Origin: Avena insularis
Taxonomy: Eukaryota; Streptophyta; Magnoliopsida; Poales; Poaceae
NCBI GenBank assembly: GCA_023614405.1
Contig: CM042696.1
Span: 336,775,211 to 336,839,210, forward strand
DNA length: 64,000 nt
Direction of reading: 5' to 3'
Positions within the stretch are counted from its first letter, which is position 1. Each line of letters begins with the position of its first letter. Position numbers and translations under genes: made by a program. Below the pieces are notes generated by a model. The model was given only the letters and a program-made list of their open reading frames with translations, had not been told where the DNA came from and searched no databases. Of the stretch, positions 36,142-47,370 are shown piece after piece.

Positions 36142-36900
36142 CCCACAAGGTGTCCTCATGGAGGGATTTCCTATGTTATAAAAATAGAGTAGAAGCAAGT
36201 CCTCTAAGGGGGATCATGAGATGTGATCCATGAGGCCTCACGGGAGGTCCTCGTCGAGGCCCACAAGGTGTCCTCGCCCATGTCTCACAAGTGACCTATC
36301 TCTAGGGAGGCCATCACGGGATGCGCTTCATGAGGCACCATGACATATCCTCGCTGAGGCATGCAAGATGCCCTCGCCTGTGTAAAGCTAGAGGCCCACA
36401 AGGTGTCCTCACGGAGTGCTTGCCTATTTTAGCAAAACAGAGAAGAAGCAAGTCCTCCACGGGGGACATCATGAAATGTGCTCTGCAAGGCCTCATGGGA
36501 GGTCCTCATCGAGGCCCACAAGGTTTCCTCGCCCATGTCTCACAAGAGACATATCTCTAGGGAGGCCATCATGGGATGCGCTTCGTGAGGCGCCACGGGG
36601 TGTCAGCGCCAAGGCCCGCAAGGTTCCCTCGCCTGTGTAAATCTATAGGCCCACAAGGTGTCCTCGTCGAGGGATTGCCTATGTTAGCAAAACAGAGCAT
36701 AAGCAAGTCCTCCAGGGCATCACGATATGTTCTTCACGAGGCCTCACGGGAGGTCCACATCGAGGCCTCCAAGGTGTCCTTGTCCATGTCTCATAAGAGA
36801 CCTATCTCTAGGGGGCCATCACGGTATGTGCTTCGCGAGGCGCCACGAGGTGTCCACGCCGGGGCCCACAAGGTGTCCACGCCTGCATCTTATAAAAGAC
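36142..36900 (+). repeat. GC-rich tandem repeat, unit about 254 bp, three copies
   Basis: Copies begin at 36142, 36395 and 36650, each opening with CCCACAAGGTGTCCTC, followed by CTATGTTA-type sequence, a run AGCAAGTCCTC, then GGCCTCACGGGAGGTCC and CTATCTCTAGGGAGGCCATC. The third copy is shorter and ends near 36864-36900. Within each unit the phrase GCCCACAAGGTGTCC occurs again about half-way, suggesting an older half-length unit. TTATAAAAGA follows at 36889-36898. It may belong to an LTR of element H. Confidence 0.85.
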
Positions 36901-36917
36901 TCTTTTACATGGATGAT

Positions 36918-38414
36918 TGATACGTCCATTTTGCATCACTATTCTATATCATAATTCACTTTTATTCATTGATATATTTCATATTAAGAGATGATACTTA
37001 TGTTATTTCATCTGTTTTTGCATGGTTGATGACTTTTGCAGCATGGACCGCTGCAGTCAGGATTCTGATGGAAAAGGTGCTATTTGGAGGCAAAATTCAC
37101 GAAGATCAAAAAATCTAGGAAAATATACGGAAAATCCTATTTTTCCAGAAGACGAAGGAAGCCAGAAGAGGGAGTGGAGATGGGCCACAGGGGGCCCACA
37201 CCACCCCTTGGCGTGGGCCACCCTAGGCCACGCCACCAGATGGTGTGGCCACCCTGGCCCACCTCTGGCTCTCCCCTCTAGCGTATATATTCCTCCCGAA
37301 ACCCTAAGACTCGGGGAGCAACCACAGAAAGATTCCACCGCCTCTGTGGGGCGGAAAACACCGAGAGAGAAAGATCTCTCCGACAAACAGATTTCTGCCG
37401 AGGGAATTCCTTCTCGGAGAAGGGAGATCGTCTCCATCAACACCACAATCAAGCTAGACTTCATCGGGATCATCATCATCACCACCATTAGCACCCTCAC
37501 CACCATCTCCATATTGCTGTAACAATTGGGTTGAATCTTGCATAGTTCTTAGGGGAAACTTTCCCGGTATTGATTACTCTTTGTAGTTGATGATATTGAG
37601 TGAACCATTGAATTATTGTTTATGTTCAGATTGTTATACATCATTATTCCATCTCTGATCATGATCCATATGATGTCTTGTCAGTAGTTCGTTTTGTTCT
37701 TGAGGACATGGGAGAAGTCATGTTGTTAGTAGTGGAATTGTGTTGAGAAAGATTCAATAGTTTGGTATTTAAGTTGTGGTGTACTTCTTCTAGTGGTGTC
37801 ATGTGAACGTCGACTACATGACACTTCACCTATATGGGCCTAGGGGAATGCATTGTGTATTTGGCTACTAATCGTAGGGGTGGAGTGATGTAAACCTGAA
37901 CCCCCGTTAGGAAACCATTGTACAAGGGACGTAAGGGTCTTAGAGTTTAAAGGTGTGGTTAGGTTTCTACCTTAATTACTTTCTTGTACTTACGGATGTT
38001 TGCAAGGGGTATAATCACAAGTATGTATTAGTCTTAGGAAGGTCAATACATTAGCACACGTTCACCCATACAACACTTAGCAAGCTAAACAAGATTAATC
38101 AACTATATGAAGTAAAAGCACTTGACAGTCTTCCCATGTGTCCTCGAGAACGTTTGTTCATCTTAAGTAATACAACTGGCTTGTCCTTTGCTGCATAAAG
38201 TATTGGGACACTTGCTGCATTTATTCCTACTATCTTTTATTTACTCGTATTTTATTTACTTGCATTACCAAAAACCCTTAAAAATCCATTTGCTAAGTAT
38301 TTGAAGAGAATTCCTGATCCATACCACTAGCCATCACCTTCTGCTCCTCGTTGGGTTCGACACTCTTACTTATCAAAAATACTGCGATACACCCCCTATA
38401 CTTGTGGGTCCTCA
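36918..38414 (+). repeat. 5' LTR of the complete Sabrina-type element
   Basis: TGATACGTCCATTTTGCATC ... GGGTCCTCA. TATATAT box at 37284-37290, with the CCACACCA/TGGTGTGG inverted repeat upstream (37196-37203, 37241-37248) and a CAT/CAC triplet run at 37460-37512 downstream. Differs from the 3' LTR by scattered substitutions and several small indels. Confidence 0.95.
37284..37290 (+). promoter_or_regulatory. TATA box of the Sabrina-type 5' LTR
   Basis: TATATAT within GCGTATATATTCCTCC. The same element is at 43861-43867 in the 3' LTR. It lies 36 bases downstream of the inverted-repeat arm TGGTGTGG. Confidence 0.7.
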
Positions 38415-38425
38415 AGACTATTTTC

Positions 38426-38443
38426 TGGCACCGTTGCCAGGGA
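38426..38443 (+). other. Primer-binding site, tRNA-Asp type
   Basis: TGGCACCGTTGCCAGGGA, 11 bases after the LTR end. Compared with the left element's site (2296-2313) it differs at three positions. Confidence 0.85.
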
Positions 38444-38528
38444 GTGAAGCGCTATTGGAGAGTGGAACTGGTAAAGGAAACTTCTACTGTGAGTATTGTT
38501 TACTTCTGCTAGTTGCTTTATTTTTGTT

Positions 38529-39975
38529 ATGGATAATTCGCTGAGTTTCTTGTTTGGTAATGCTACTACCACTGCTAAGGTAGTAGATGAACCACCACCT
38601 GCTGAGAATGATGCTTTTAAAATACCTACAAGAATTATTGATCGTGTTATGGATAACTACTATGTTGGGGATGGAACTGTCCATCCCAGTGATCATTTAC
38701 TCTTTATACACGAATTATGCGGGTTGTTCGAGTGTGCAGGTATTAGTACAGATCAAGTTAAGAAGAAGTTATTCTCATTATCACTAAAAGGAAGAGCTGA
38801 GGAATGGTATAAGCTGCTGAAGAATGGTCAAGCTCTTGAATGCGAGGAAATAGTGCCTCTCTTTTATTCAAAATTTTATCCTCCTAGTGATATTCATAAA
38901 GATCGGAATCAAATATACAACTTTTGGCCTCTTGATGGAGAGAGTACAACTCAAGCTTGGGGGGAGATTGAAGTCACTAATGCTCAAATGTCCCAGTCAT
39001 GAGCTCCCCAATAATATTATTATCAATAACTTTTATGCAAGGCTCCCTCTACATGACAAGGATTTATTGGATGCTTCTTGTGCTGGATCATTCACTCGCA
39101 TGAAAGAAGAAGCTAAATGGGATCTTCTCGACCGTATTCAAGATAATGCTGAAGCATGGGAGAATGACAAAGGTAGAAAGTCAGGTATAAATTATGATTA
39201 TGAATGCATTGAATCTTTTATGGGAACTGATAACTTTCAAAATATTAAAAATGCTTATGGTCTAGACTCTCAAGCTATTGCTTCTTATTTTAAGGCTTTT
39301 GCTTCCTATATTGAAGTGCCTAAAAATAAGTGGAATAAGTATCATGAACCTTATAAACATATTGCTAAGAGTGTTCCTGCAAGAAATACTGAAGTTTATA
39401 CTGCTAATCATGTTTTACCTAAACCTTACATTGAGAAAATGCCTTTCCCAGTTAAGATAAAGGAACATTCTATGATAGCTAGTATGGTTGATGAAAGTAC
39501 AAGTAAAGCTGTTGAACCTGATAAAAAAATGGTTGATGAACCTATAATAGCAAATGTGAAAGACTTTGTTACTAAATATGAAGAAGAGGGACACACTATC
39601 CTTTGTAAGGATACCTCCAATATTGTTTCACATAGTAGTGTTATGAGAGCTAGTATTCCTGTGTTTTCTGTTAGAATAAGTGATCATTTCTATGATGGTT
39701 CTTGTGATAGTTATATTTTTAAGTTTATGCATGATACTGAAAGTTACTATGAGAGAGGGAAAAGTGTTCTTATGCATCTCAATAATATCAAGTTTCCTCG
39801 TTTTATACTGAAAGTTTTTATGTTGCACTTGTTTTGCCTTCCTATGCTAGTAGCTTCTCGTTTCAACAACTTGTTTGTTTACAAAATTCCCTTGCATAGG
39901 AAGTGGGTTAGACTTAAATGTGTGAATTTTTGCTTATTAATGCTTTATTTCACTTCAATTCATATTCCTATGTGA
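38529..39975 (+). pseudogene. Sabrina-type gag with a truncated protease start
   Basis: Start chosen at ATG 38529 (MDNSLSFLFGNATTT), the methionine shared with the left copy; an upstream ATG at 38496 is also in frame. Frame 1 ends at 39002. A run of six G at 38959-38964, where the left copy has five, shifts the frame, and the true continuation is the frame ending at 39975 (LKCPSHELPNNIIINNFYAR, LHDKDLLDASCAGSFTRMKE). Near 39640-39710 it reads RASIPVFSVRISDHFYDGSC, the protease start, but DIGAS and what follows are replaced by unrelated sequence (YIFKFMHDTESYYERGKSV). The protein would end in a hydrophobic tail with no catalytic site. Confidence 0.82.
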
Positions 39976-41068
39976 GCATCTTCAAAATTATCATGCCCAT
40001 CTTAATGGCTATAAAGAAAAAGCTTTTTGGGAGACAACCCAGTTTATTTTTGCTTTCAGTGTGTTTGTGTTTCTTTGAGTCTTGGAAGTTATTACTTTGG
40101 TAATGACCGCTCCTTATCCGTTTTGTTTGGTTTTTGTGTCAAGATCAACCTGTAATGAGAGAGAAGTAATATTTCGGGAAGTTGTTGTCCCGAAACAGAT
40201 TTTTGTGCTTCACCGTAAATATTCGTGAGAGATCTGTGTATGTCGGATTGAGCTGTAATTGTTTGTGCTTCTGCCCCAGATTGTTGTTTAACTTTCGTTA
40301 GTTTTGCACTTTTTGATTTGAGAAACAGAAGATTTTTGAAAAAATTCATCTTTACCTGCTGGTCTGTTTTGACAGATTTTGCCACTCTTGCATTTGCTTC
40401 TTTATTCGATTTCCTTTTTGAATTCTTTTTGGGTTTTCGGAAGGAGTTGCTATAGTAGCTTATGTTCTGATGGTTTTCAGTTGAAGTTGGACTCAAAAAG
40501 TTTTATCACTTCACTTATACTAATGTTGCTAATGAGAAATGTGTGAAGTTTTGTGTGGAAGAAATTTCCAGGTAGTGGAGATAATGGTGTAATAAGGAAG
40601 TGAAAGGTTTCATGACTCAAGCAATATGAGTATGAAGATGAAAATATTGATGTTATTCAAGTGGTGACTCCGGAAGAATCTACTAAATACCAAATTCAAA
40701 GACCTGCAGAGTCCGTTTCCAAATAGGTAACAGTTCTGGTAAGAAAAGTTCCGCGAAAATACTATCCAATTATATTTTTTGCAGTTTTTAGTCAATAAGG
40801 AAAGATATGAAGCGAAAGAGGTACGGAAATGGAGCCAGGGTGGCGCACACCACCCTGTGGCGCAGGCCCACCCCTGGTCGCGCCACCAGGTTGTGTGGCC
40901 ACTCCGGACTCCGTCTCCGACTCGTTTTCTCCCAGTACCTTCCTTTTGTTTTGAAACTTCATAATATATAATCCCCCGGATCCCCCGAGGTTCGTATATA
41001 GTGTTCTCGTTGTGTTTTTGTTTCGATCTGTTTCTGCCAGGAACTATTCTTGAAAGTTTAGAAGCACA
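39976..41068 (+). other. Internal spacer with a promoter-like block
   Basis: No coding frame. At 40831-40920 it carries a GC-rich block that looks like the U3 of Athila LTRs (GGTGGCGCACACCACCCTGT, GGTCGCGCCACCAGGTTGTG), followed by TATATAA at 40968-40974 and GTATATAG at 40995-41002. It lies just upstream of the ORF at 41069. Confidence 0.45.
40968..40974 (+). promoter_or_regulatory. Candidate internal TATA box
   Basis: TATATAA, 70 bases after an inverted repeat (GCACACCA at 40845-40852, TTGTGTGG at 40891-40898) that is a near copy of the LTR one, and about 100 bases before the ATG of the downstream ORF. A second candidate is GTATATAG at 40995. Inferred only. Confidence 0.35.
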
Positions 41069-41437
41069 ATGGTGTCAGCCAAGGATAAGGGGAAGGAGCC
41101 TATGGAGGAAGATCTCCAAGACCCCGGGCGGGAGAAGGAGATCAAGAGTGAAGATGAAGAGGAGGCAAAGCACACCGGCACTACCATTGCAAGAATTGGA
41201 GTGGTGGCAAACCCTGCTAGGACTATGTCAATTGGAGAGAAGCCTCCTCGTCACCATTCAGATCCCTGGTCACTTCCTCCGCGCGCCAAGAATACTTTTC
41301 ATACCCTTATCCATGAGCATCAATATCAGAATATGCCCAAGGAGAAGTTACCCTTCAATTTGGATTTGCCTCGTTCTAGCCATGCAGGAAAAGAAGACAT
41401 CAAGGAGGAAGAGTGGGGAAAGAATCACAAGAGCTAG
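41069..41437 (+). CDS. Acidic 122-residue ORF of the Sabrina-type element
   Basis: An uninterrupted ORF in an otherwise non-coding part of the element. The protein is strongly charged, with an acidic N-terminus (EEDLQDPGREKEIKSEDEEE), a short middle (TIARIGVVANPARTM), a segment with LPPRAKNTFHTLIHEHQYQN and an E/K-rich end. I recognise no domain, signal peptide or membrane segment. It is preceded by an LTR-like GC block with a TATA-like sequence and could be an accessory product. It may instead be chance coding in a spacer; the lack of stop codons in a decayed element is a weak argument for function. The overlapping frame 41001-41456 is its shadow. Confidence 0.45.
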   Translation: MVSAKDKGKEPMEEDLQDPGREKEIKSEDEEEAKHTGTTIARIGVVANPARTMSIGEKPPRHHSDPWSLPPRAKNTFHTLIHEHQYQNMPKEKLPFNLDLPRSSHAGKEDIKEEEWGKNHKS

Positions 41438-43480
41438 AATTCGCAACCCGACATGATTATGAGCCGCATTGAGCAAAACTCGCAGCTTATTCGCAATCTC
41501 ACCTTCGAGATTGAGGACTTGGGGAAATTGATCAAAGAGCTCATCAAGAGAATACCACCACCACCGAAGGAGTAATTCGTCATCAGGTTTGGCATCCCCT
41601 TGGTTTGTTCCAATCTTGGGGGAGTGCCGCGGTATCACATCACTATCTTCTATCTTTTTACCTTTTTAGTAGAGTCATATCATCAATAGAGAAGTTTCAT
41701 GTAGGATGGTTTGCCTTATGGAAGTGTCCCCTCTCTCGTTAGATATGTATCCCTTGGTGTGAGTTGCTGTAATGGAATATTAATGAGAAGTTCTATCATT
41801 TACTCTTTTGCATAGCTTATATTAGTTTTCAATTCATGGTTATATGATTGATCTTGTTGTTAGAATTGGTATCACTTTGGGATCATTGAGTTAATTTAGT
41901 TGGTTTTGGCAAACCTGGCTCGGTCAGTAGCAACACTATTTTTGAGAGTTGAGTGAAAAGATAAAAGTACTCTAAAGAAAATAATTTCATCATCTTTCTT
42001 TCTTGATTAGCTCATAAGTTTAGTATTCTCTAGTTAAGATCTTTTGTGCTTCCAAGGAAGATTGCATGTTTTTTTTTATCACTTGTATATTTGATTGTTT
42101 CCTTCAACTCTTATACTTGCTACCCAGCCTTGCTAGCCAAAACCCTGTACTGAGAGGGAATTCTTCTCGTGCATCCACTTCTTTTAAACCAAACCTCTGC
42201 CATTTGTGTCCACCATACCTACCTATTAGCATTATTGCTATTCCAAGTAAATTCTTGTTTTTTATCTACCTTCCAAATTAAACTTGTTATGTTAAAATTA
42301 GTGATTAAAGCTCTCACGAACTTGATGGCACACTTTATTTTCTTGCACTTAATAAACTTGAACCATTGGGTCCTTCTTTGTTGCGTATATGTTTGCGCTT
42401 TATGAGTTTAAGTTAGCAGAACCATTTATCATGGGGAACGCTTTCAACACTGCCATGGTACTTTGTGCCTAGTTGATATCATCATTCTTTTGCCTATGTA
42501 TCCCGGCGGTGTGAAATAAAAGTGGAACTTGTAAGATCATGGAGTTCATATGTGTGTTAGAGAAACGCCTGGGCCGCTAGCCTAAGCCATGCCTAATCAT
42601 GGTGGAAACTTGCAGCATAACTATAGTGAGCATTCTATGAAGCATCCTCAATAAAAACCTATGCAAATAGCAAAAAAAAGATCACTGAGATGCTCATTGT
42701 CTACTTCCCTTGTCATTTTGATTATGGGATAGCTCCTGTATCATGTGCAAGGGGTACCCCATTGGCGGTTCTCAATGATACACATGTATTTACAATGACA
42801 AGAGCTTACTCATGACTGAAGTTGAGTAGCATGAGGCTCGGTACTCGTAAGTAAGGGGCATGAGATTTCAAATTATAACTTGTCAAGCATATCCTATTAG
42901 TTGTGTCACTTTAACCTTAATCACCTAAAGATGCCTATGATAGAGGCAATGAGAGATGAAAGCTAATAAGTACCATAATTTTGGGGAGCTCTTTATGAAA
43001 CTTGCAATCCTTGCTTCCCTCTGCGAAGGGCCTTTCTTTTACTTTTTAGTTGAGTCGATAAACCTATTCCCTTCTATCTCAGCAAGTATTTTGAGTTGTT
43101 GTGTTTCATTCATTCATATGATGATTTATTCAATCATGTTTCTTATGTTCCTTGTTTTGCACATTGCTCTTATCCTGGTGCCTACTACTTTGAAAGCTAT
43201 CATTGAAAATCAGTTATTTGTGAACTCTAGCAAATTATCAACTATTCTTTGACCAAGAGCTAAGTTTGCCATTACCAATTAGGATTCACTTTATGTATCT
43301 TTATTGTGTTTCCTTTACTTATTACAGGTTAAGTTATATAATAGTGAGTTGTCTTCTATTATGATCTATGTATTGATGAATTTGATGCTTATTGTCCGTA
43401 TTCTTTTATCGACCCTTCACTCCATAAACCTGAGGTCATGTTTATTGAGCTCAGTTTCACTTGGGGACAAGCGAAGTCTA
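41438..43480 (+). other. 3' non-coding region of the Sabrina-type element
   Basis: About 2 kb, AT-rich, no supported gene. The part from about 42500 is homologous to the internal region of the right-edge element read on the minus strand (64000-62934), for example GAGAAACGCCTGGGCCGC and CAAGGGGTACCCCATTGGCG occur in both. This shared 3' tail links two families with different LTRs. Confidence 0.7.
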
Positions 43481-43494
43481 AGCTTGGGGGGAGT
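43481..43494 (+). other. Polypurine tract of the Sabrina-type element
   Basis: AGCTTGGGGGGAGT, directly before the 3' LTR. The right-edge element has AGCTTGGGGATGT at the same place. Confidence 0.8.
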
Positions 43495-44994
43495 TGATAC
43501 GTCCATTTTGCATCAATATTCTATATCATAATTCACTGTTATTCATTGATATATTTCATATTAAGAGATGATACTTATGTTATTTCATCTGTTTTTGCAT
43601 GGTTGATGACTTTTGGAGCATGGACCGCTGTAGTCAGGATTCTGATGGAAAAGGTGCTGTTTGGAGGCAAAATTCGCGAAGATCAGAAAATCCGGGAAAA
43701 TATATGGAAAATCCTATTTTTCCAGAAGACGAAGCAAGCCAGAAGAGGGAGGGGAGATGGGCCACAGGGGGCCCACACCACCCCCTAGCGCGGGCCACCC
43801 TAGGCCGCGCCACTAGCTGGTGTGGACACCCTGGCCCACCTCTAGCTCTCCCCTCTGGCGTATATATTCCTCCTGAAACCCTAAGACTCGGGGATCAACC
43901 ACAGAAAGATTCCGCCGCCTCTGCGGGGTGGAAAACACCAAGAGAGAAAGATCTCTCTGGCAGACAGATTTCTGTCGGGGGAATTCCTTCCCAGAGAGGG
44001 GAGATCGTCGCCATCAACACCACCATCAAGCTGGACTTCATCGAGATCATCATCATCAGCACCACCATCATCACCATCAGCACCCTCATCACCATCTCCA
44101 TATTGCTATAACAATTGGGTTGAATCTTGCATAGTTCTTAGGGGAAACTTTCCCGGTATTGATTACTCTTTGTAGTTGATGTTATTGAGTGAACAATTGA
44201 ATTATTGTTTATGTTCAGATTGTTATACATCATTATTCCATCTCTGATCATGATCCATATGATGTCTTGTGAGTAGTTCGTTTTGTTCTTGAGGACATGG
44301 GAGAAGTCATGTTGTTAGTAGTGGAATTGTGTTGAGAAAGATTCAATAGTTTAATATTTAAGTTGTGGTGTACTTCTTCTAGTGGTGTCGACTACATGAC
44401 ACTTCACCTATATGGGCCTAGGGGAATGCATTGTGTATTTGGCTACTAATTGTAGGGGTTGCCGGAGTGACAGAAACCTGAACCCCGTTAGGAAACCATT
44501 GCACAAGGGACGTAAGGGTCTTAGAGTTTAAAGTTGTGGTTAGGTTTCTACCTTAATTACTTTCTTGTACTTACGGACTTTTGCAAGGGGTATAATTAAA
44601 AGTATGTATTAGTCCTAGGAAGGTCGGTACATTAGAAAAGGTCACCCACACAACACTTAGCAAGCTAAAGAAGATTAATCAACTATATGAAGCGAACGCA
44701 CTTGACAGTCTTCCCATGTGTCCTCGAGAACGTTTGGTCATCTTAAGTAATACAACCGGCTTGTCCTTTGCTGCATAAAGGATTGGGCCACTTGCTGCAT
44801 TTATTCCTACTGTCTTTTATTTACTCGTACTTTATTTACTTGCATTATCAAAAATCCTTAAAAATCCGTTTGCTAAGTATTTGCAGAGAATTCCTGATCC
44901 ATACCACTAGCCAATACCTTCTGCTCCTTGTTGGGTTCGACACTCTTACTTATCGAAAATACTGCAATACACCCCCTATACTTGTGGGTCATCA
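43495..44994 (+). repeat. 3' LTR of the complete Sabrina-type element
   Basis: TGATACGTCCATTTTGCATC ... GGGTCATCA, 1500 bp. Triplet run at 44043-44095 is longer than in the 5' LTR. It lacks 11 bp of GTCATGTGAACGTC (5' LTR near 37797-37815), leaving a single GTC. TATA at 43861-43867. Confidence 0.95.
44043..44095 (+). repeat. CAT/CAC triplet microsatellite in the LTR
   Basis: Imperfect (ATC)n/(CAC)n run, variable in length among the four LTR copies (37460-37512, 44043-44095, 48695-48755 and 3207-3270). In one frame it gives histidine runs, which explains odd His-rich open frames; these are not genes. Confidence 0.75.
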
Positions 44995-46852
44995 ATGATA
45001 TCTTCGATCCGGATTCATGGATGTAGTATAATAGCTTTTTCCCTATAAGACCTAGGTTTAATCGAACCTCGGAAAGGTAATAAAAAGGACATGTCTACAA
45101 GACTTTGTTTGTTTGTTTTACCTTAGACCGTACCAATCTAGTTTACTTTATAATGGGTTTGAATTAATTTATGGAGATAGGCCAGGGTTGAAGATCCACC
45201 TGCAGCTGCACATCAAATGGGATGAAAGATAATAATAATCATAGTCATGTATAGTGTTTGTATTGAGATAATATTTTGTGGGCAACACATCCTAATATTC
45301 TAGAGCCCCCATGATGCAGCGGGCGTAGCAATAGACTTTTAATCCAACCGAGAGCACATTGAAGCCACGGGTTGCAAACGATTATTAAGTGTAAACATAG
45401 ATTAAAGCTTTATGTGGTGATGTTGTTGTTGATCCTGAATGGGACGCTAAGCAAAGACCGTACTTCCCTTTCTGTCACTGAGTTTCCTATGAGATCTCCG
45501 CTAGCCAAGTATCTCACCTCAAGCCTTTATCAATCTATGGGATCTTGGGTACCTACAAGTCCACGGATCGAGATGAGAGACGAAGAAACAAAAGATACAA
45601 ATCACGAGTCCAAACAAAATACAATTCTCCCATGATCTAGATGCACATAATTGTTGCGAGGTTCCTCTCCAACCTGCAGCCCATGAGGACTACTCAATCA
45701 TAACAAATAGATCAGAGATAGAAAACATCATGCAAGTACTTAGATTGAAATCAAATATTTTTACAATGGTCACCAAATCACAAGGAGATATAAAAGTACA
45801 AAGCAATGGCTATGGCTAGTGGAGGGATGGATGGTGGAAGTGATGAACTATGGATGAACAATCATCTGGATCTCCTTTGGTGGTGTTGTGATGCAATCTG
45901 AGAATCGTGGCCCTCTGGCCGGCGGTTGAATCCTCGAAATATATAGGCGTCTTCACGAAAGTTGTAGGGTTTGACGAGATGAAGTTGTCGCCACCTGGTA
46001 CGGGCGGGCGGTACGAGCGGACCGCAGCCTTACCAGTGGTCGTTAAGCATGCTGATGCCCTAGAATGCCTCTCCAATTACTTGGTTGCGTGTACTTCCTC
46101 AAAATCCTTCATCATGACTCCTTATTTCACCTTAAAAGCAGTGATTTCCTGCACAACATAAATCAAAGAAGGGATTTGCATATCTTTGCAATTATTAGTC
46201 ATTACTGGCAAAGGTTGAGAGTTTATTCGGCAATTGCTTGACAAAAAACAACGATTAAATGTAGTGGAAGATGGCAAAAATCGGAGCTATCAACTTCCCC
46301 AAAGCTCAAACCTTGATCCTCCTCGAGCAACAAGAACCAAAAGAACTATAAGGAATTTAGCATTTAAACTTGAAACAACGAGAATAAGAGTTCACTTACA
46401 GTCGGTAGTCGTATGTGCTCCACACTTCATTCATTTGCGAAGCTTATCAAAGTTAGAGAGATAACAAGAATACTATACAAGCTTCAGGAAGTCAAGATAA
46501 TCAAAGTAGAGTTTAATATAAGTATAAATAACTAGAATTGTAGCAATCAATCCAATTCCTGTAATTAACTCTCATCTTGCCAAGGAACACTAGGATGTTT
46601 AAATAGCATAATTGAGTAAGAGAGTTTTATGTCCCAAGTAGTATAAAAATGAAGTGTCTTATTTACACCCACATCAATAGATCAAGTCAATCTAAAACAC
46701 TTCGAATCCAATTATTGTCTTTCTAGAAAAAATCGTAAAGTAGCAATGAGACCATGTCAAGGAATTGTTATGTGGATCCTCATAGATATTTTTTTCTTTC
46801 TTTCTTTTTCAACTCATTTTTCAAGGATCGTTGTTTGTTTCTTTTTTCTAGT
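44995..46852. other. Unassigned sequence between two elements
   Basis: No supported gene. The left end, 44995-44999 (ATGAT), is the target duplication, and this DNA continues the sequence left of 36913. Around 45935-45950 the minus strand has GCCTATATATTTCGAGG, a TATA-like site in a region that could be an old LTR in reverse. The right end is the insertion site of the Tat element. Confidence 0.4.
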
Positions 46853-47341
46853 TGATGGGGATATGCCGAATGGGGTATGCCTAGGAGGACGTTCCGATTG
46901 GGCCGAAGGCCTCACAAGTGGGCCTGCAGGACGGCAACTAGAAGGCGACTAAGAAGAAGGCCTGGTGACTGGAGATTGGAGGCCCAGAAGCATAGCTGAA
47001 GCCCAGTTAGATTAGGTCAAAAGCCTCCGAATCCATAACTTATTCGGTTGTATACTATAAACCCTAGCGAGGTACCCCCTATATAAACCTCCCTAGGGTA
47101 GCTTGAGTACTTACATTCCATCATACACCCCTTTGAGCGACTAGCCGCTTAGACGCCGAGCTCGTCACCCCTGTAACTCGCTCTCCATCAATCTAATCTA
47201 GCAGGATTAGGTCTTTACCCTCCGGGGGGGTGAACCTGGGTAAACCCATGTGCATCTGCCCCCATCTTGCACCGCAGATGGCCTCCAGCTCTCGCCCCCA
47301 ATTCTATCAATCGCTGCCCATGGCAGCGACTGCCGTGGACA
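46853..47341 (+). repeat. 5' LTR of the Tat element
   Basis: Starts TGATGGGGATATGCCGAATG. The end is set at CCGTGGACA (47341) because the primer-site sequence follows 12 bases later; this end is less certain than the start. TATATAAA at 47090-47097. Confidence 0.8.
47090..47097 (+). promoter_or_regulatory. TATA box of the Tat 5' LTR
   Basis: TATATAAA within CCCCTATATAAACCTCCC, also present at 60335-60342 in the 3' LTR. Confidence 0.7.
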
Positions 47342-47353
47342 TTCCCACGATAG

Positions 47354-47370
47354 TGGCGCCCACTATGGGG
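47354..47370 (+). other. Primer-binding site of the Tat element
   Basis: TGGCGCCCACTATGGGG, close to the TGGCGCCCACCGTGGGGC form seen after the 5' LTR in grass Tat elements (from memory). Confidence 0.65.

Larger units (their letters stand above)
36918..44994 (+). mobile_element. Complete non-autonomous Sabrina-type (Athila) element
   Basis: 8077 bp with LTRs at 36918-38414 and 43495-44994, a tRNA-Asp-type primer site and a polypurine tract. The target duplication ATGAT is at 36913-36917 and 44995-44999. The internal region (38415-43494) encodes a frameshifted gag and a small acidic ORF but no intact protease, RT, RNase H or integrase. The protease begins and breaks off before its active site. 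It would depend on proteins of another Athila element. Confidence 0.96.

Noticed and set aside
37022..37522. Open frame of 166 codons in the Sabrina LTR, similar ones at 3406-3711, 43599-44111 and 48620-49189
   Set aside because: It runs through the TATA box and the transcript start region of the LTR, so it spans promoter and transcript. Its conservation just reflects copies of the same LTR, and its length varies with the triplet run.
43928..44134. Histidine-rich open frame
   Set aside because: A product of the CAT/CAC triplet run in the LTR, in a frame different from the other LTR open frame.
45816..46161. Open frames of about 85 codons on both strands
   Set aside because: No domain; both strands equal; probably old LTR sequence.
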